Of a DNA stretch of 64,000 nucleotides, positions 42,890 to 51,283 are shown piece by piece; the stretch's first letter is position 1; every line of letters starts with the position of its first letter. The stretch covers positions 62,001 through 126,000 of IMG/VR virus record IMGVR_UViG_3300022680_000058, one strand, 5' to 3'. Source of the stretch: a virus. Under the pieces are notes generated by a model. That model was not told the DNA's origin and did not search any database. It saw only the letters and a program-made list of their open reading frames with translations. The position numbers were made by a program, and so were the translations under genes.

Positions 42890-43399
42890 TCAGAGCTGCT
42901 CAGCAAGGATGTGAAGCTGTGGGAGGTCACCATCTACACCAAGCGTTCCAGTGATCACCTGGAACTGGATCGATGTCACCTCGTTGAGGACCGTGTTCCT
43001 CCCGAAGGCCTTATAGGTCCCGCTCGACGACTCTCGATAGTAGAGGTTGATATCCGAATTCGCGATTGGAGTGTTTGAACCACCACCAACATGGCCAACG
43101 AGCGCCCCGATCTCCCCGAGGGTCCCATCGATCCGAACCGGGGTCGAGAAGTTGGCCATCTCCCACTGGATAGTCCCTGAGCTCCCACTGACGACCGTGA
43201 TCGAGTTGTTCGCCTCACTGACTGTCGCGTCAGTGGAGGACTCGACGTTTTCAGCCGTGAGGCTCACTCTTTCAAGCTTCGGAAGCGCCGAGATTCGAGT
43301 CTTCAGCGCAGACTTGAAAGTGGTATCGAGGTTCGAGTATGCATCGACAGCATCCGACAGGATCTGCTGAAACATTGAAAACGTCGTTTGGATTGCCAT
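42890..43399 (-). CDS. Beta-rich protein, likely virion component
   Basis: 169 residues starting MAIQTTFSMF, AGGTGATC upstream. Ser/Thr/Asn-rich beta pattern (TDATVSEANNSITVVSGSSGT), typical of phage structural proteins. No family named. Confidence 0.5.
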   Translation of the reverse strand: MAIQTTFSMFQQILSDAVDAYSNLDTTFKSALKTRISALPKLERVSLTAENVESSTDATVSEANNSITVVSGSSGTIQWEMANFSTPVRIDGTLGEIGALVGHVGGGSNTPIANSDINLYYRESSSGTYKAFGRNTVLNEVTSIQFQVITGTLGVDGDLPQLHILAEQL

Positions 43400-43404
43400 G
43401 CTGA

Positions 43405-43863
43405 TCACCTTTCTATTGAGACAGGTCTCGTCTTGTCCGCCCCAGAAGGCATCGACGGCTTCTGCTCTGGTTTGAGTATAACACCTGTCTTGGCGCCAAA
43501 CTTTTTGTTCCACGCCGCGAGAGTCATCGCCCGCCTATACTCATCACCTGGAGCGCCCGTGATCCTCTTCGGTCCGTCTGACTTCACCCGCTTGAACTGT
43601 ACCGGGTAGACCGTCCCGAGCGCCACCTCAATGACCGTGTTCTCGTCTTTCAACGACTCAGCGGCGAGCTCTGTCATTGTGAAGATATCTCGATGGAGAG
43701 CATCCTGTCGCCAGTTCCGCTTTGCCGTCCCGTACCCAATGAGAACAGGCGCCTCTTCCATGCGGAAAATCCACACAGTGAGCTCAGACCCCTTACGCCA
43801 CCTCACAATGACCTCTCCAGGCGCCATCAAAGCTTCGGATAGCCTCTGAGACAAGGAGAGCAT
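43405..43863 (-). CDS. Unknown protein in the virion-like block
   Basis: 152 residues, starting MLSLSQRLSEALMAPGE. Beta-rich centre (ENTVIEVALGTVYPVQFKRV) and basic end. Function unknown. Confidence 0.5.
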   Translation of the reverse strand: MLSLSQRLSEALMAPGEVIVRWRKGSELTVWIFRMEEAPVLIGYGTAKRNWRQDALHRDIFTMTELAAESLKDENTVIEVALGTVYPVQFKRVKSDGPKRITGAPGDEYRRAMTLAAWNKKFGAKTGVILKPEQKPSMPSGADKTRPVSIER

Positions 43864-44889
43864 CTACGCCGCCAGGAGCCCTTTCAGGGACGCTCTGAGG
43901 GCTTCGAACATCTTGAGCTGTCGCTTGTCGACCTTCTTCTTTGGGACAGCGACACCCGCCGGAACATGTGGGAACTCTCCTCTCTGAAGATACTTTTCCA
44001 TCATGTCAATCCACATCGAGACAGGCCCGAACGCTGGCGACACATAGGCGTTGTACCTATTCATATCGAACTCTCTTCTGACGACAGCCAACAAATCCTG
44101 AAGATCATCACGATCATCACTCTGCATATCCGGCTTCATCACCCGAATGACTGTAGCAAGAGAAGGTTCGTAGTCCTTTCGCTGCAAGGGAGAGTAACTT
44201 CTGTCGCTCGACCCCTTCGCTTCACTCCAAAGCAGCCCCTTCAACAGGGCGATGAACGTGAAAACTCTGGCGTCTGGGATCTGAGGTCCGGTATTCGGTG
44301 ACTTCGGTGCTCTCGGAGGAGGACCAACGATCCGGTCATAGACCGTCGGAGCGCCGCTCTTTCGAGATGCTCTCTTTTTCGGCTCCTTTACCGTCGCCTT
44401 CTTCCCAGGACCGCCGCCCTTCTGCTTCGACACAGCCGCTCTAGCAGCATCGATGAGGTCTCGGATCTTTCTCGCCGCCAGGACATCACCAAACGTGATA
44501 TCCGTTCTCTGCCTTGCCTGATCAAGACGCTTCGCGTGAGCCCTTGCCACCTTGAGCCACTCTCTCAACCTGGAAAGGACTTCTTTCCTGTACTTCGGAA
44601 GCATCTGCTCAGTCTGCTTTGGAAGCTTCTGAAGGAGCTCCCTAACGACACTCGCCTCTGGGGTTCGATTCGGGTCGGTGAGCTTCCCATGACCAGCAAC
44701 AAGAGGCTCCAGAGCACTCTCGATGGGGTCCATGACCTCATCATCCGTCGCCCCGACAGCCATCCCATACTTCCGGTGCATTTGCATCGGAGAGAGAACT
44801 TTGAACCTCTCTGTCAGAGCTTCGATCTCCTCGATCTGAAAAGCCGCGATCGACTGTTCGAGAACCAAATTGACCATCCTGATGTCCAT
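43864..44889 (-). CDS. Protein with shared leader; possible packaged protein
   Basis: 341 residues starting MDIRMVNLVLEQSI. Leader ends with FKVLSPMQMHRKYG. The body is helical with a long basic linker (KQKGGGPGKKATVKEPKKRA) and a C-terminal domain. Function unknown; the leader suggests common targeting with its neighbours. Confidence 0.6.
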   Translation of the reverse strand: MDIRMVNLVLEQSIAAFQIEEIEALTERFKVLSPMQMHRKYGMAVGATDDEVMDPIESALEPLVAGHGKLTDPNRTPEASVVRELLQKLPKQTEQMLPKYRKEVLSRLREWLKVARAHAKRLDQARQRTDITFGDVLAARKIRDLIDAARAAVSKQKGGGPGKKATVKEPKKRASRKSGAPTVYDRIVGPPPRAPKSPNTGPQIPDARVFTFIALLKGLLWSEAKGSSDRSYSPLQRKDYEPSLATVIRVMKPDMQSDDRDDLQDLLAVVRREFDMNRYNAYVSPAFGPVSMWIDMMEKYLQRGEFPHVPAGVAVPKKKVDKRQLKMFEALRASLKGLLAA

Positions 44890-44924
44890 CCTACACCTGC
44901 CCTCCGAAAACCAACGTACCACAA

Positions 44925-46877
44925 TCATCGATGGGCAGGACGCCCCACCGACATCTTCCCTGGGTCCCTGACAAATCCTGTGTCCCAATCTTGAGCCCCT
45001 GGATGGAGCGGAATCCCCTTCAATGAGTCACCATCATCAGACACCAATGACCCATCGAGTAGCTGTCTCGCCTTCCACATGGGAATGATCTTGATGGATT
45101 TCACAGAAATTTCTTTCTTATGCCACAAGACTTCTTCCGGATACGCCCTGTCTGGGAATTCACTCGTTGTGAACAAGACTGCCACGTCACGCTTCTTGGC
45201 CCTTCCCAGCGGAGAATTCTGAACCGAGGGAACATACACCCCTCCAACAGCTACGGCATAGACCGCTGGCGCCGCATATTCGGACTGCCAGACCTTCTTC
45301 TTGTCCACCATCCCGAGTGCACCCTTCGAGTCAGTGAAGTGGATATACTGAAGCTTCGACGCTCTCATACGACCAGTCTTCGCCTCTCGCTCCGAGAGCA
45401 ACGCTTCAACGAGCTGCGACGACAAGCCTGGTTTCTCTACACCTTCAAGCTTGATCGTCGGGAAAAGAAGCTTGAGCATCCCCTTGATTTCTGGAAGCAA
45501 CGTCCTCGGACCAAACCCCACAAGGTTACCCAAGACCTCACAGAACGCTTCCTCCTCATTTGTCGCTGCATACCCACTGATCGGAAGTGCTGCCACAGAG
45601 ATCCAAGGCGTACCACCGGCATTCAAATACTCTCGAATCGCCGTGATATTTCCCAGCTCATCAACACGCCTTGGATACCTGTAACGAAGTGTCCGAAGTC
45701 TAAGGTATGTGACAGGGTCCTCTTTTTCGAGCCGCTTCTCGAACTCTGAGTCTGTCTCGCCGATCTTCACTCTTCCAACGAGCTCTTTCAGATCGAGGTC
45801 AACCTTCTTTCTCAAGAACTCCCGCCACCTCATTTTCATCTTCTGAGAGAAAAATGTATTGTAGATGTGGTGTCCCATCTCATGGGCGAGATACTGAGCA
45901 GTCTGATCCGCGCTCTTATCCATCCCCCAAAAAGTCACAAGGACATGATCCCCCTCATACGTCGCTGCATAAAATCTTCCAGCCTCATCAGATGACGAAA
46001 AGTCCAACTTGAATGGGATTTTGTATCTCAAAAGCCACGGGAACACCCTTTGAGCTCTCTTTTTGTAAAGAGCAAGACCACGCTCGAACCTTCCCATAAG
46101 TTCCCTCTTGTGAGAGTCATTATGGTCATACCCAACGAGCTGCAACGAGAACCCGTCCTTACTGATATTCTGCGGCGCTTTCTCCTCAGGATGCTTGATC
46201 GGGAGCACCTCCCCACCGCCACCGTAGAGACTCGTGCTCTCAGTCCATTCAATAAACTCCTTCAGCCACTTCCATGCCGCCCGAGAACGCCTCTCAGCCT
46301 GTCCCTGCCACTTCTTCCTTCCCCTCTGGAAATCGTAATACTGCCCACTTTTTTCCGGCGTCACGCTTGTCCCACGGTACTTGTGCTGAGCCAGCTCCAA
46401 CCTTTCGAGTGGAAATGTGTTAAGTACGAAATTGAAATCCCACAGCGGCTTTTGGTCATCACGATAGTGACGCCCCCACAGCTCATTCGTTTTTCGCTTC
46501 CACACTTCAAGCCGAGCCTCGCTCCTCATCATCTGATCAATCATCGGCTTGATCTGTTTGATAATGCTGAGATAGTGATCCCTCCAACGATTCACCCCCT
46601 CGCTGACCTTCAAAGCGTCATCATAATTCTTGATGTTCCTGTAGCTCCTCATGATGGTGAGAAACTCTTTTCGGAGACGCTTGACCACGAACTCAGTCAA
46701 CCCTCCGCTATGACCAGCAACTTTTGACGCGAGCCCCGCTGGAGAAAGGACATGGTAAGTCTTCCCAGCATAACCAGTCAGTGCCGCCTCGATGAGCGAT
46801 TCGAGTTCACCATGCTGTAAAACATCTATGGCCTCAATGAGCTCAAAGTTTCTTTGCCTGAGTTCCTCGATAACCAT
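44925..46877 (-). CDS. Zinc metallopeptidase with shared leader and possible C-terminal toxin-like domain
   Basis: 650 residues. N-terminal leader-like helix and YHVLSPAGLASK at ~41-52. Zincin motif HEMGHH at 332-337, with a downstream EEEAFCEVLGNLVG at ~441 as third ligand and gluzincin-like helix. The C-terminal ~140 residues start QYIHFTDSKGAL, loosely resembling ADP-ribosyltransferase-type toxins; this last call is weak. Possibly packaged in the virion and delivered with the DNA. Confidence 0.65.
   Translation of the reverse strand: MVIEELRQRNFELIEAIDVLQHGELESLIEAALTGYAGKTYHVLSPAGLASKVAGHSGGLTEFVVKRLRKEFLTIMRSYRNIKNYDDALKVSEGVNRWRDHYLSIIKQIKPMIDQMMRSEARLEVWKRKTNELWGRHYRDDQKPLWDFNFVLNTFPLERLELAQHKYRGTSVTPEKSGQYYDFQRGRKKWQGQAERRSRAAWKWLKEFIEWTESTSLYGGGGEVLPIKHPEEKAPQNISKDGFSLQLVGYDHNDSHKRELMGRFERGLALYKKRAQRVFPWLLRYKIPFKLDFSSSDEAGRFYAATYEGDHVLVTFWGMDKSADQTAQYLAHEMGHHIYNTFFSQKMKMRWREFLRKKVDLDLKELVGRVKIGETDSEFEKRLEKEDPVTYLRLRTLRYRYPRRVDELGNITAIREYLNAGGTPWISVAALPISGYAATNEEEAFCEVLGNLVGFGPRTLLPEIKGMLKLLFPTIKLEGVEKPGLSSQLVEALLSEREAKTGRMRASKLQYIHFTDSKGALGMVDKKKVWQSEYAAPAVYAVAVGGVYVPSVQNSPLGRAKKRDVAVLFTTSEFPDRAYPEEVLWHKKEISVKSIKIIPMWKARQLLDGSLVSDDGDSLKGIPLHPGAQDWDTGFVRDPGKMSVGRPAHR
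46844..46856. repeat. Copy of recurring palindrome CAAAG-TTT-CTTTG
   Basis: Exact copy inside the start of the metallopeptidase gene (encoding QRNFE). Confidence 0.65.
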
Positions 46878-46878
46878 C

Positions 46879-48318
46879 CTACGCCTCCCTCAACGCACCA
46901 ATGAGCTGATCAGACAGCGACTCCAATCGCCGCTTCTTCCCCATAAACTGCTCGAACCGCTGCCTCTGCTCACGATTGAGCTTGATCCTACTGAACTGCT
47001 GCCCCACATACCCGCTAAAGAGCTCTGCGAACTCCTCTGCATCATCAGTTCCACCGTATTTCGACGGGAACTTCACCTTCCCAAACCACTCCTTGAATCG
47101 ACCACGATCATCATGGCTCATGAACTTGAACCAATACCTATGGCCCAATTCATGAATAATAATGTCGGCATCCGTATCATTGCTGTAGATGTCCACGCCA
47201 TCAAGAACACGAGAATACGCCGCTGCTGCCTTTATGGACGTTTTGAAAACAGCCTCATACGATCCAGGCGGAAGCTTGATGAAATCCCCATACCACAGAC
47301 GCGATAGACCTCGACGCCTCAAAAGCGCCTCAACCTTCCTGAGTTCAGAAACAAGCTTGTTCCTGTGTGTCGGTGACATCCCCTTGGTGCTTGCCAGGAA
47401 AGCACGATCGAATCTCTTCGCCTCACCACCAGAGACCCTCATCTGACTTGTCATCTTCTCTTTGCGAGGGTCCTGAGCAATATCCTTGAACACCAGGTTC
47501 ACACGACCAATATGGACAACATCCTCAACGGGGACGCCAGGGCGGGTCCCATGCTCTGATGGAGCATATCTCCCACCAGTATCACCCTTAGCTTTCACGA
47601 GCCTTGAAAGCGACCTCAGGAGCCGCCCAGAGATAGCCTTCGTAGCCTCCTCAACCCCTTCATCGGCCTTCGCAGGGATACTCCTCAACATCCTGGCATA
47701 TTCATCCACAGACCTGAACGTGTTGTAGAACACCGGCTCCCCAGAGAATGAAAACTGCCCCTCAGGATGAGACTCGTTCTTGTAGAACGTGATCGCCCCG
47801 ATCGCGTCCTTGATCGCCTCCTCAGCCTTCTCGATCTCCTCCACAGTCTTCTTCACTGGCCCAAACTTCTCTTTTCGGTCCTCGTCCGCTTCCTTCTCAA
47901 TTTTGACGAGCATGTCATGCATCTTTGGGTCTTCAGACTTCAGCTTTTTCTTGTAAGCTGGAGTCATCCCCGAGACCTTTCGGAAAGCCTCACGGCTCCA
48001 GAGACCCTTCGTCCAATACAGATCCGTCTTGAGCTGCTCGATGGCATTCTTGACCGAGGTCAGATACTCGATAGCATCGTCGGCAGCCTTGGCGTACTCA
48101 TCCCATGTCCCGACCTCCTTGACATCCTTTGGCGGTCTCCCTGGGTAATCCTTGACCTTGTCGGCGATACCCTTCCACCACTTCCGAATCCCAGAGATCC
48201 ACTCATCGTCAATCTCATGTCTCTTCCTTGGATTTACCCTGCGATGCATTTGTTGTGGGGTAGGGACCTTGTACGAGCCCGCCATCGCCGCTTCGAGCAA
48301 AACATCGGAAAGTCTCAT
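46879..48318 (-). CDS. Second zinc metallopeptidase with SPxxMHRR-type leader
   Basis: About 479 residues starting MRLSDVLLEAAMAGSYKVPT, leader ending TPQQMHRR. Long helical middle, then ADIIIHELGHRYWFKFM and DDAEEFAELFSGYVG: HExxH plus downstream Glu, as in zincins. Separate from the first peptidase in length and layout. Inverted repeat CGGATAG-3-CTATCCG lies upstream (48360-48376). Likely virion-associated. Confidence 0.65.
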   Translation of the reverse strand: MRLSDVLLEAAMAGSYKVPTPQQMHRRVNPRKRHEIDDEWISGIRKWWKGIADKVKDYPGRPPKDVKEVGTWDEYAKAADDAIEYLTSVKNAIEQLKTDLYWTKGLWSREAFRKVSGMTPAYKKKLKSEDPKMHDMLVKIEKEADEDRKEKFGPVKKTVEEIEKAEEAIKDAIGAITFYKNESHPEGQFSFSGEPVFYNTFRSVDEYARMLRSIPAKADEGVEEATKAISGRLLRSLSRLVKAKGDTGGRYAPSEHGTRPGVPVEDVVHIGRVNLVFKDIAQDPRKEKMTSQMRVSGGEAKRFDRAFLASTKGMSPTHRNKLVSELRKVEALLRRRGLSRLWYGDFIKLPPGSYEAVFKTSIKAAAAYSRVLDGVDIYSNDTDADIIIHELGHRYWFKFMSHDDRGRFKEWFGKVKFPSKYGGTDDAEEFAELFSGYVGQQFSRIKLNREQRQRFEQFMGKKRRLESLSDQLIGALREA

Positions 48319-48359
48319 CGAGCACACCTCGCCCATCCTCCCGAGTATACACCGCCACT

Positions 48360-48417
48360 CGGATAGAGCCTATCCGTCTGATTTGATTGGGTCTCAGAAT
48401 GGGCAATTGATTGCCCA
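48360..48417. promoter_or_regulatory. Two palindromes upstream of the peptidase operon
   Basis: CGGATAG-AGC-CTATCCG (48360-48376) and a perfect copy of TGGGCAATTGATTGCCCA (48400-48417). A TATACT lies near 48345 but without a good -35, so an activator may be needed. Confidence 0.5.
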
Positions 48418-48420
48418 CTC

Positions 48421-48461
48421 CAGAAAGAGAAAGGGCCACCATAGTCTCACCATGGCAGCCC
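48421..48461 (-). terminator. Intrinsic terminator after tmRNA
   Basis: 10-bp stem (GGGCTGCCAT with ATGGTGGCCC, two G-U pairs) followed by TTTCTCTTTCT on the minus strand. Confidence 0.7.
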
Positions 48462-48478
48462 TAACGTATTGAAAACAT

Positions 48479-48844
48479 TGGAGGCGGTCAGAGTCGAACT
48501 GACGTCCACACCCCCTCTGCTCGTGAGCTCTACGTGCGTATCTCCTGATCAATCTCGGCGTCATCGAGTTCAGGAGCAAACTCTCTGAGCCAGTCGTGCG
48601 AGATGTCAGCCGCGCAGGTTACAGAATGAGTCACACACGAGACACTCACTCACTACGCGCCGCTAATGGCGCCCCTTGTTCCCATAGCAGCAGTCTGGGA
48701 GGGACGTGAGATTACGCCGCCAGGCTCATCTCAGGATAGCTGTCAGTGTTGGCAACTGGTTGTTCGTCCTGTTTGACGCACAAGGACGATCCTCGGCACG
48801 CTCACACAAACGTCATGGGATCTGTCGAAACCTTTTTCGCCCCC
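48479..48844 (-). ncRNA. ssrA: tmRNA (ssrA)
   Basis: 366 nt including CCA. The 5' end GGGGGCGAAAAAGGTTTCGAC and 3' end CAGTTCGACTCTGACCGCCTCC pair as a tRNA-like acceptor with a G-U at the third pair, the alanine identity element. The resume codon GCC is at 48753 and the tag frame reads ANTDSYPEMSLAA then TAA at 48712, ending in the usual LAA. It rescues stalled ribosomes and tags their products. Found 25 bp downstream of the ParB gene; no promoter of its own is obvious, so it may be co-transcribed. Confidence 0.92.
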
Positions 48845-48850
48845 TCAAGT

Positions 48851-48863
48851 CAAAGTGTCTTTG
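48851..48863. repeat. Variant copy of CAAAG-3-CTTTG palindrome
   Basis: CAAAG-TGT-CTTTG just upstream of the tmRNA 5' end. Confidence 0.45.
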
Positions 48864-48869
48864 GTGAGC

Positions 48870-49718
48870 TCAGCCACCTTCTTCGATGTCCTCGATGATT
48901 CCGGCGAGACCCTTGATCGCCTTGGCCTCGGAATCTCCGATCGCCCAGAGCACACCCTTGATGAATCCGTCTCCGAGAACTTTCGCTGTCTTCGGGTTCT
49001 CGATGACCTTCCGGGCGAGTGACTTCTTCGGGGCGAGCACGACAGGACTCTCCGTCGTACCCTTCTGCCCCTTCGCATCTCGAACCGTCGTTTTCCCCGT
49101 CTCCAGCATATTCTCCAGAGCAGCCTTCTGCTCTTCCGGAGAGAGGTCGGCGAGTTCCACAGCCGCACTCATCGAGATCTTCCCAGCCTCGACAGCGTTT
49201 TTGACCTCGGGAATGCAGTCCAAAACCTTCAGCCAGTTGGCGATGGCCGTAGCAGAGACACCGAAGATGACGCCGACCTCGGCGTTGTTCTTCCCCCTCT
49301 GCTTATACCGCTCGGCCTTTTCCGCCTTGGCGATCGGGTCATCATCGACGCGGTGCTCGTTCTCACTCAGAAAGATCCCCATGATGTGCTCATCACTTCC
49401 ACGTTTGAGCATGGCAGGGACCTCGATGGGCTGCTCTCCCATCGACAAGAGCTTCTCATTCGCCTTTCTGGCTGCGACCACACGACGTCGACCGGCGACC
49501 ACGAGAGCCCTGTCCCCATCCTTCCGGATCGCGATGGGCTGGATGATACCGTTGACCATGATGTTCTTGACCATCTCCGGAGAAATCGGCTTCTTGAGCC
49601 GCTTCATGTCGTAGAGGTCATGCTCCGGACCATCGTCTGTATCGAGACCAATAATCACAAGGTCTTTTGGATCAAACGAGTACGCCGTCACCCGCTTCTC
49701 GAAGGCGTGCTTCCCCAT
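48870..49718 (-). CDS. parB: ParB-like partition protein
   Basis: 282 residues starting MGKHAFEKRV with GGAG upstream. ParB/Srx core: ISPEMVKNIMVNGIIQPIAI and LVVAGRRRVVAARKAN, then a KorB-type HTH (KNNAEVGVIFGVSATAIANWL) and a helical C-terminus. May act in DNA segregation or gene control. No adjacent ParA is visible. Second ParB-domain protein of the window after the methylase fusion. Confidence 0.8.
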   Translation of the reverse strand: MGKHAFEKRVTAYSFDPKDLVIIGLDTDDGPEHDLYDMKRLKKPISPEMVKNIMVNGIIQPIAIRKDGDRALVVAGRRRVVAARKANEKLLSMGEQPIEVPAMLKRGSDEHIMGIFLSENEHRVDDDPIAKAEKAERYKQRGKNNAEVGVIFGVSATAIANWLKVLDCIPEVKNAVEAGKISMSAAVELADLSPEEQKAALENMLETGKTTVRDAKGQKGTTESPVVLAPKKSLARKVIENPKTAKVLGDGFIKGVLWAIGDSEAKAIKGLAGIIEDIEEGG

Positions 49719-49741
49719 ATCTCCATCTCCGTCTTTCTTGC

Positions 49742-49897
49742 TCACCCTGGAACTCCAATCAGAGCTGCGAGGAAACCAATGGTTCCTCCGATATACCAAG
49801 GGGCCATGATGACAGCGAGCAATATCGCACCAGCAACGATGTTCAACCCCTCGGCAATCATCCTGACCAGCGACTCAACCATCTTTGCCCACGTCAT
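49742..49897 (-). CDS. Small membrane protein (51 residues)
   Basis: Starts MTWAKMVESLVRMIAEG, then a hydrophobic stretch with one or two short membrane spans (LNIVAGAILLAVIMA and IGGTIGFLAALIGV). GGAG lies eight bases ahead of the ATG. Could be a holin-like or small membrane protein; unknown. Lies between parB and the RNA region. Confidence 0.5.
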   Translation of the reverse strand: MTWAKMVESLVRMIAEGLNIVAGAILLAVIMAPWYIGGTIGFLAALIGVPG

Positions 49898-50092
49898 GGA
49901 CCATCTCCAGAATCAAATCAAGCACTGTGTCGCGATGACAAAGTGTACACCACACCGCCGGGTAAGGCGGCGACAGGCGGACAAACCTGCTCCTCTGGGG
50001 TTTCAATCCAGCGTGCGTTCTGGGGTGGCAGCCCCAATGTCCGATCACTTGTCATCACGAGCGCCCCTCTGCCAAGGGAACGACACACAATG

Positions 50093-50230
50093 CGGTAGGG
50101 TAGGCTGGACTCGAACCAGCTAGTGACACGGAGACACTCTTTTTTGAGTATCAGAATGGCGACGAAATCAAAACGACCCATTCCGACTAGCAACTTCCGT
50201 ATCGCCACGCTCCCTGTGAGCTCTCACCCC
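50093..50230 (-). ncRNA. tRNA-like element, non-canonical
   Basis: T-arm GCTGG-TTCGAGT-CCAGC then CTACCCT and A; a possible partner for the acceptor is GGGGTGA at 50230-50224, followed by a D-arm-like GCTC-ACAGG-GAGC. Middle is too long (about 135 nt) for a normal tRNA. Confidence 0.25.
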
Positions 50231-50377
50231 AAAAAGGAAGTCTAGCCTTTCTCCTCAACTAAAAGCACAACACTTCAAAGTGCTATGAATCGCCTAATTA
50301 GGGCGGTCTAGTCTCGATCCTGGCACACGTAGTCCAAAAGTCCCTTGCAGCAACAGGGCGGTACTGGGCTGACTTCC

Positions 50378-50483
50378 TGGTGACGATGGCTGGACTCGAA
50401 CCAGCGCCTCCCCTCGATACTTCCAGGGCTACCTTCCTCTACAAGGTTTCGGTCTCCTAATCCCTTGCAGGCGGGTCATCGCT
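50378..50483 (-). ncRNA. tRNA-like element, Ser/Leu type with CCA
   Basis: Same T-arm, acceptor CATCGTC and encoded ACCA. Upstream are an anticodon-arm-like ACCTT-7nt-AAGGT hairpin (loop GTAGAGG) and a variable-arm-like CCCT..AGGG. A 5' partner is GCGATG at 50482-50477 (six pairs), or GACGATG at 50530-50524 for a longer element. Confidence 0.35.
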
Positions 50484-51066
50484 CAATATGGAGGTACCAA
50501 TTCCACGAGCCCCGCTTAGTACACATCGTCAATTCGCGCTTGCTTTTCTTGACAACCAATCCGGACAAGGCGAGATGCTGGGCTTCCAGCATCGAACCTC
50601 GAAAAATTGTCCCTGGCGATTCGCCAGACGCCAAGCGCCACCTCACTCTCAAGTCTGTCCGGCCAGATTCCTCCACCTGGCTCCAGTTTCAGTCCGCACA
50701 ATGCGGAAACCGTCGCACCATCGAGCTCAACCACCACCCGACAGCACAGACCTTTCTAGGCCCACTCCAACCAGGGCACCACACGCCCTCGGACAGCTTC
50801 AGTGGAAAGTCGAGGACCCGCCCCTCGATGAGACCTGACGCGCCCATTACAACGTCCGTCTCTTCCCAGCCGGGAGACAGAGACCAAAGAAAAGTCCCGA
50901 GGCCATGCCAGATGGTTTTTCTTTCATAACACCTGGGCGACCAGTCTCCCTTATCGAGTTCTTCCGCATTGATCGAGGGTGGTCGACTCAAACCTCACAC
51001 GGCGACTGCACCGTATGGGTGGCGCCCATGATTGACACGCCTCGCCTCCACGAATGCTTAGAACCC

Positions 51067-51154
51067 GGTGGGAAGCCGGGGAATCGAACCCCAAGGCCCA
51101 GTGAAAACGACGTGAAGCAACCCGTGTAAGCTTCTATCATTTATGCCGCTTCCC
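51067..51154 (-). ncRNA. tRNA-like element with perfect acceptor stem
   Basis: GGGAAGC at the 5' end pairs fully with GCTTCCC at the 3' end, next to T-arm TGGGG-TTCGATT-CCCCG. Discriminator A then CCG rather than CCA. Length 86-88 nt suits a class II tRNA, but no normal anticodon arm is seen (a GAAGC..GCTTC stem has an 11-nt loop). Confidence 0.4.
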
Positions 51155-51254
51155 ATGGCGCGAACAAAACAAGAGTACATGGACTCTTTATCGGAACTCT
51201 GCCCTGACCGACATGAAAGGAGAGCATTCACTCTCATCTGTCCGCGTCCCACCT

Positions 51255-51283
51255 ATCATGATGCTGTGAACAGCGACTGTCAA
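51255..51283 (-). promoter_or_regulatory. Promoter of the RNA region
   Basis: TTGACAGTCG, CATGATAGGTG, 17-bp spacing, sharing both blocks with the promoter at 40601. The TGA of the gene at 51280 is in the -35. Confidence 0.7.

Larger units (their letters stand above)
49898..51254 (-). ncRNA. Probable non-coding RNA region with tRNA-like parts
   Basis: About 1.35 kb with no convincing coding frame, following the promoter at 51255-51283. It contains three T-arm-like sequences (GGTTCGAGTCC or GGTTCGATTCC), several long hairpins and a GC hairpin near 49954-49976 at its end. It could be one long structured RNA or an array of unusual tRNAs. I cannot fold it into standard cloverleaves. Confidence 0.5.

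Noticed and set aside
49918-50208. 96-residue minus-strand frame in the RNA region
   Set aside because: No ribosome binding site, no domain pattern, and it contains a tRNA T-arm.
50465-50991. Several overlapping frames on both strands in the RNA region
   Set aside because: They overlap one another, have no plausible starts, and the composition is that of structured RNA.
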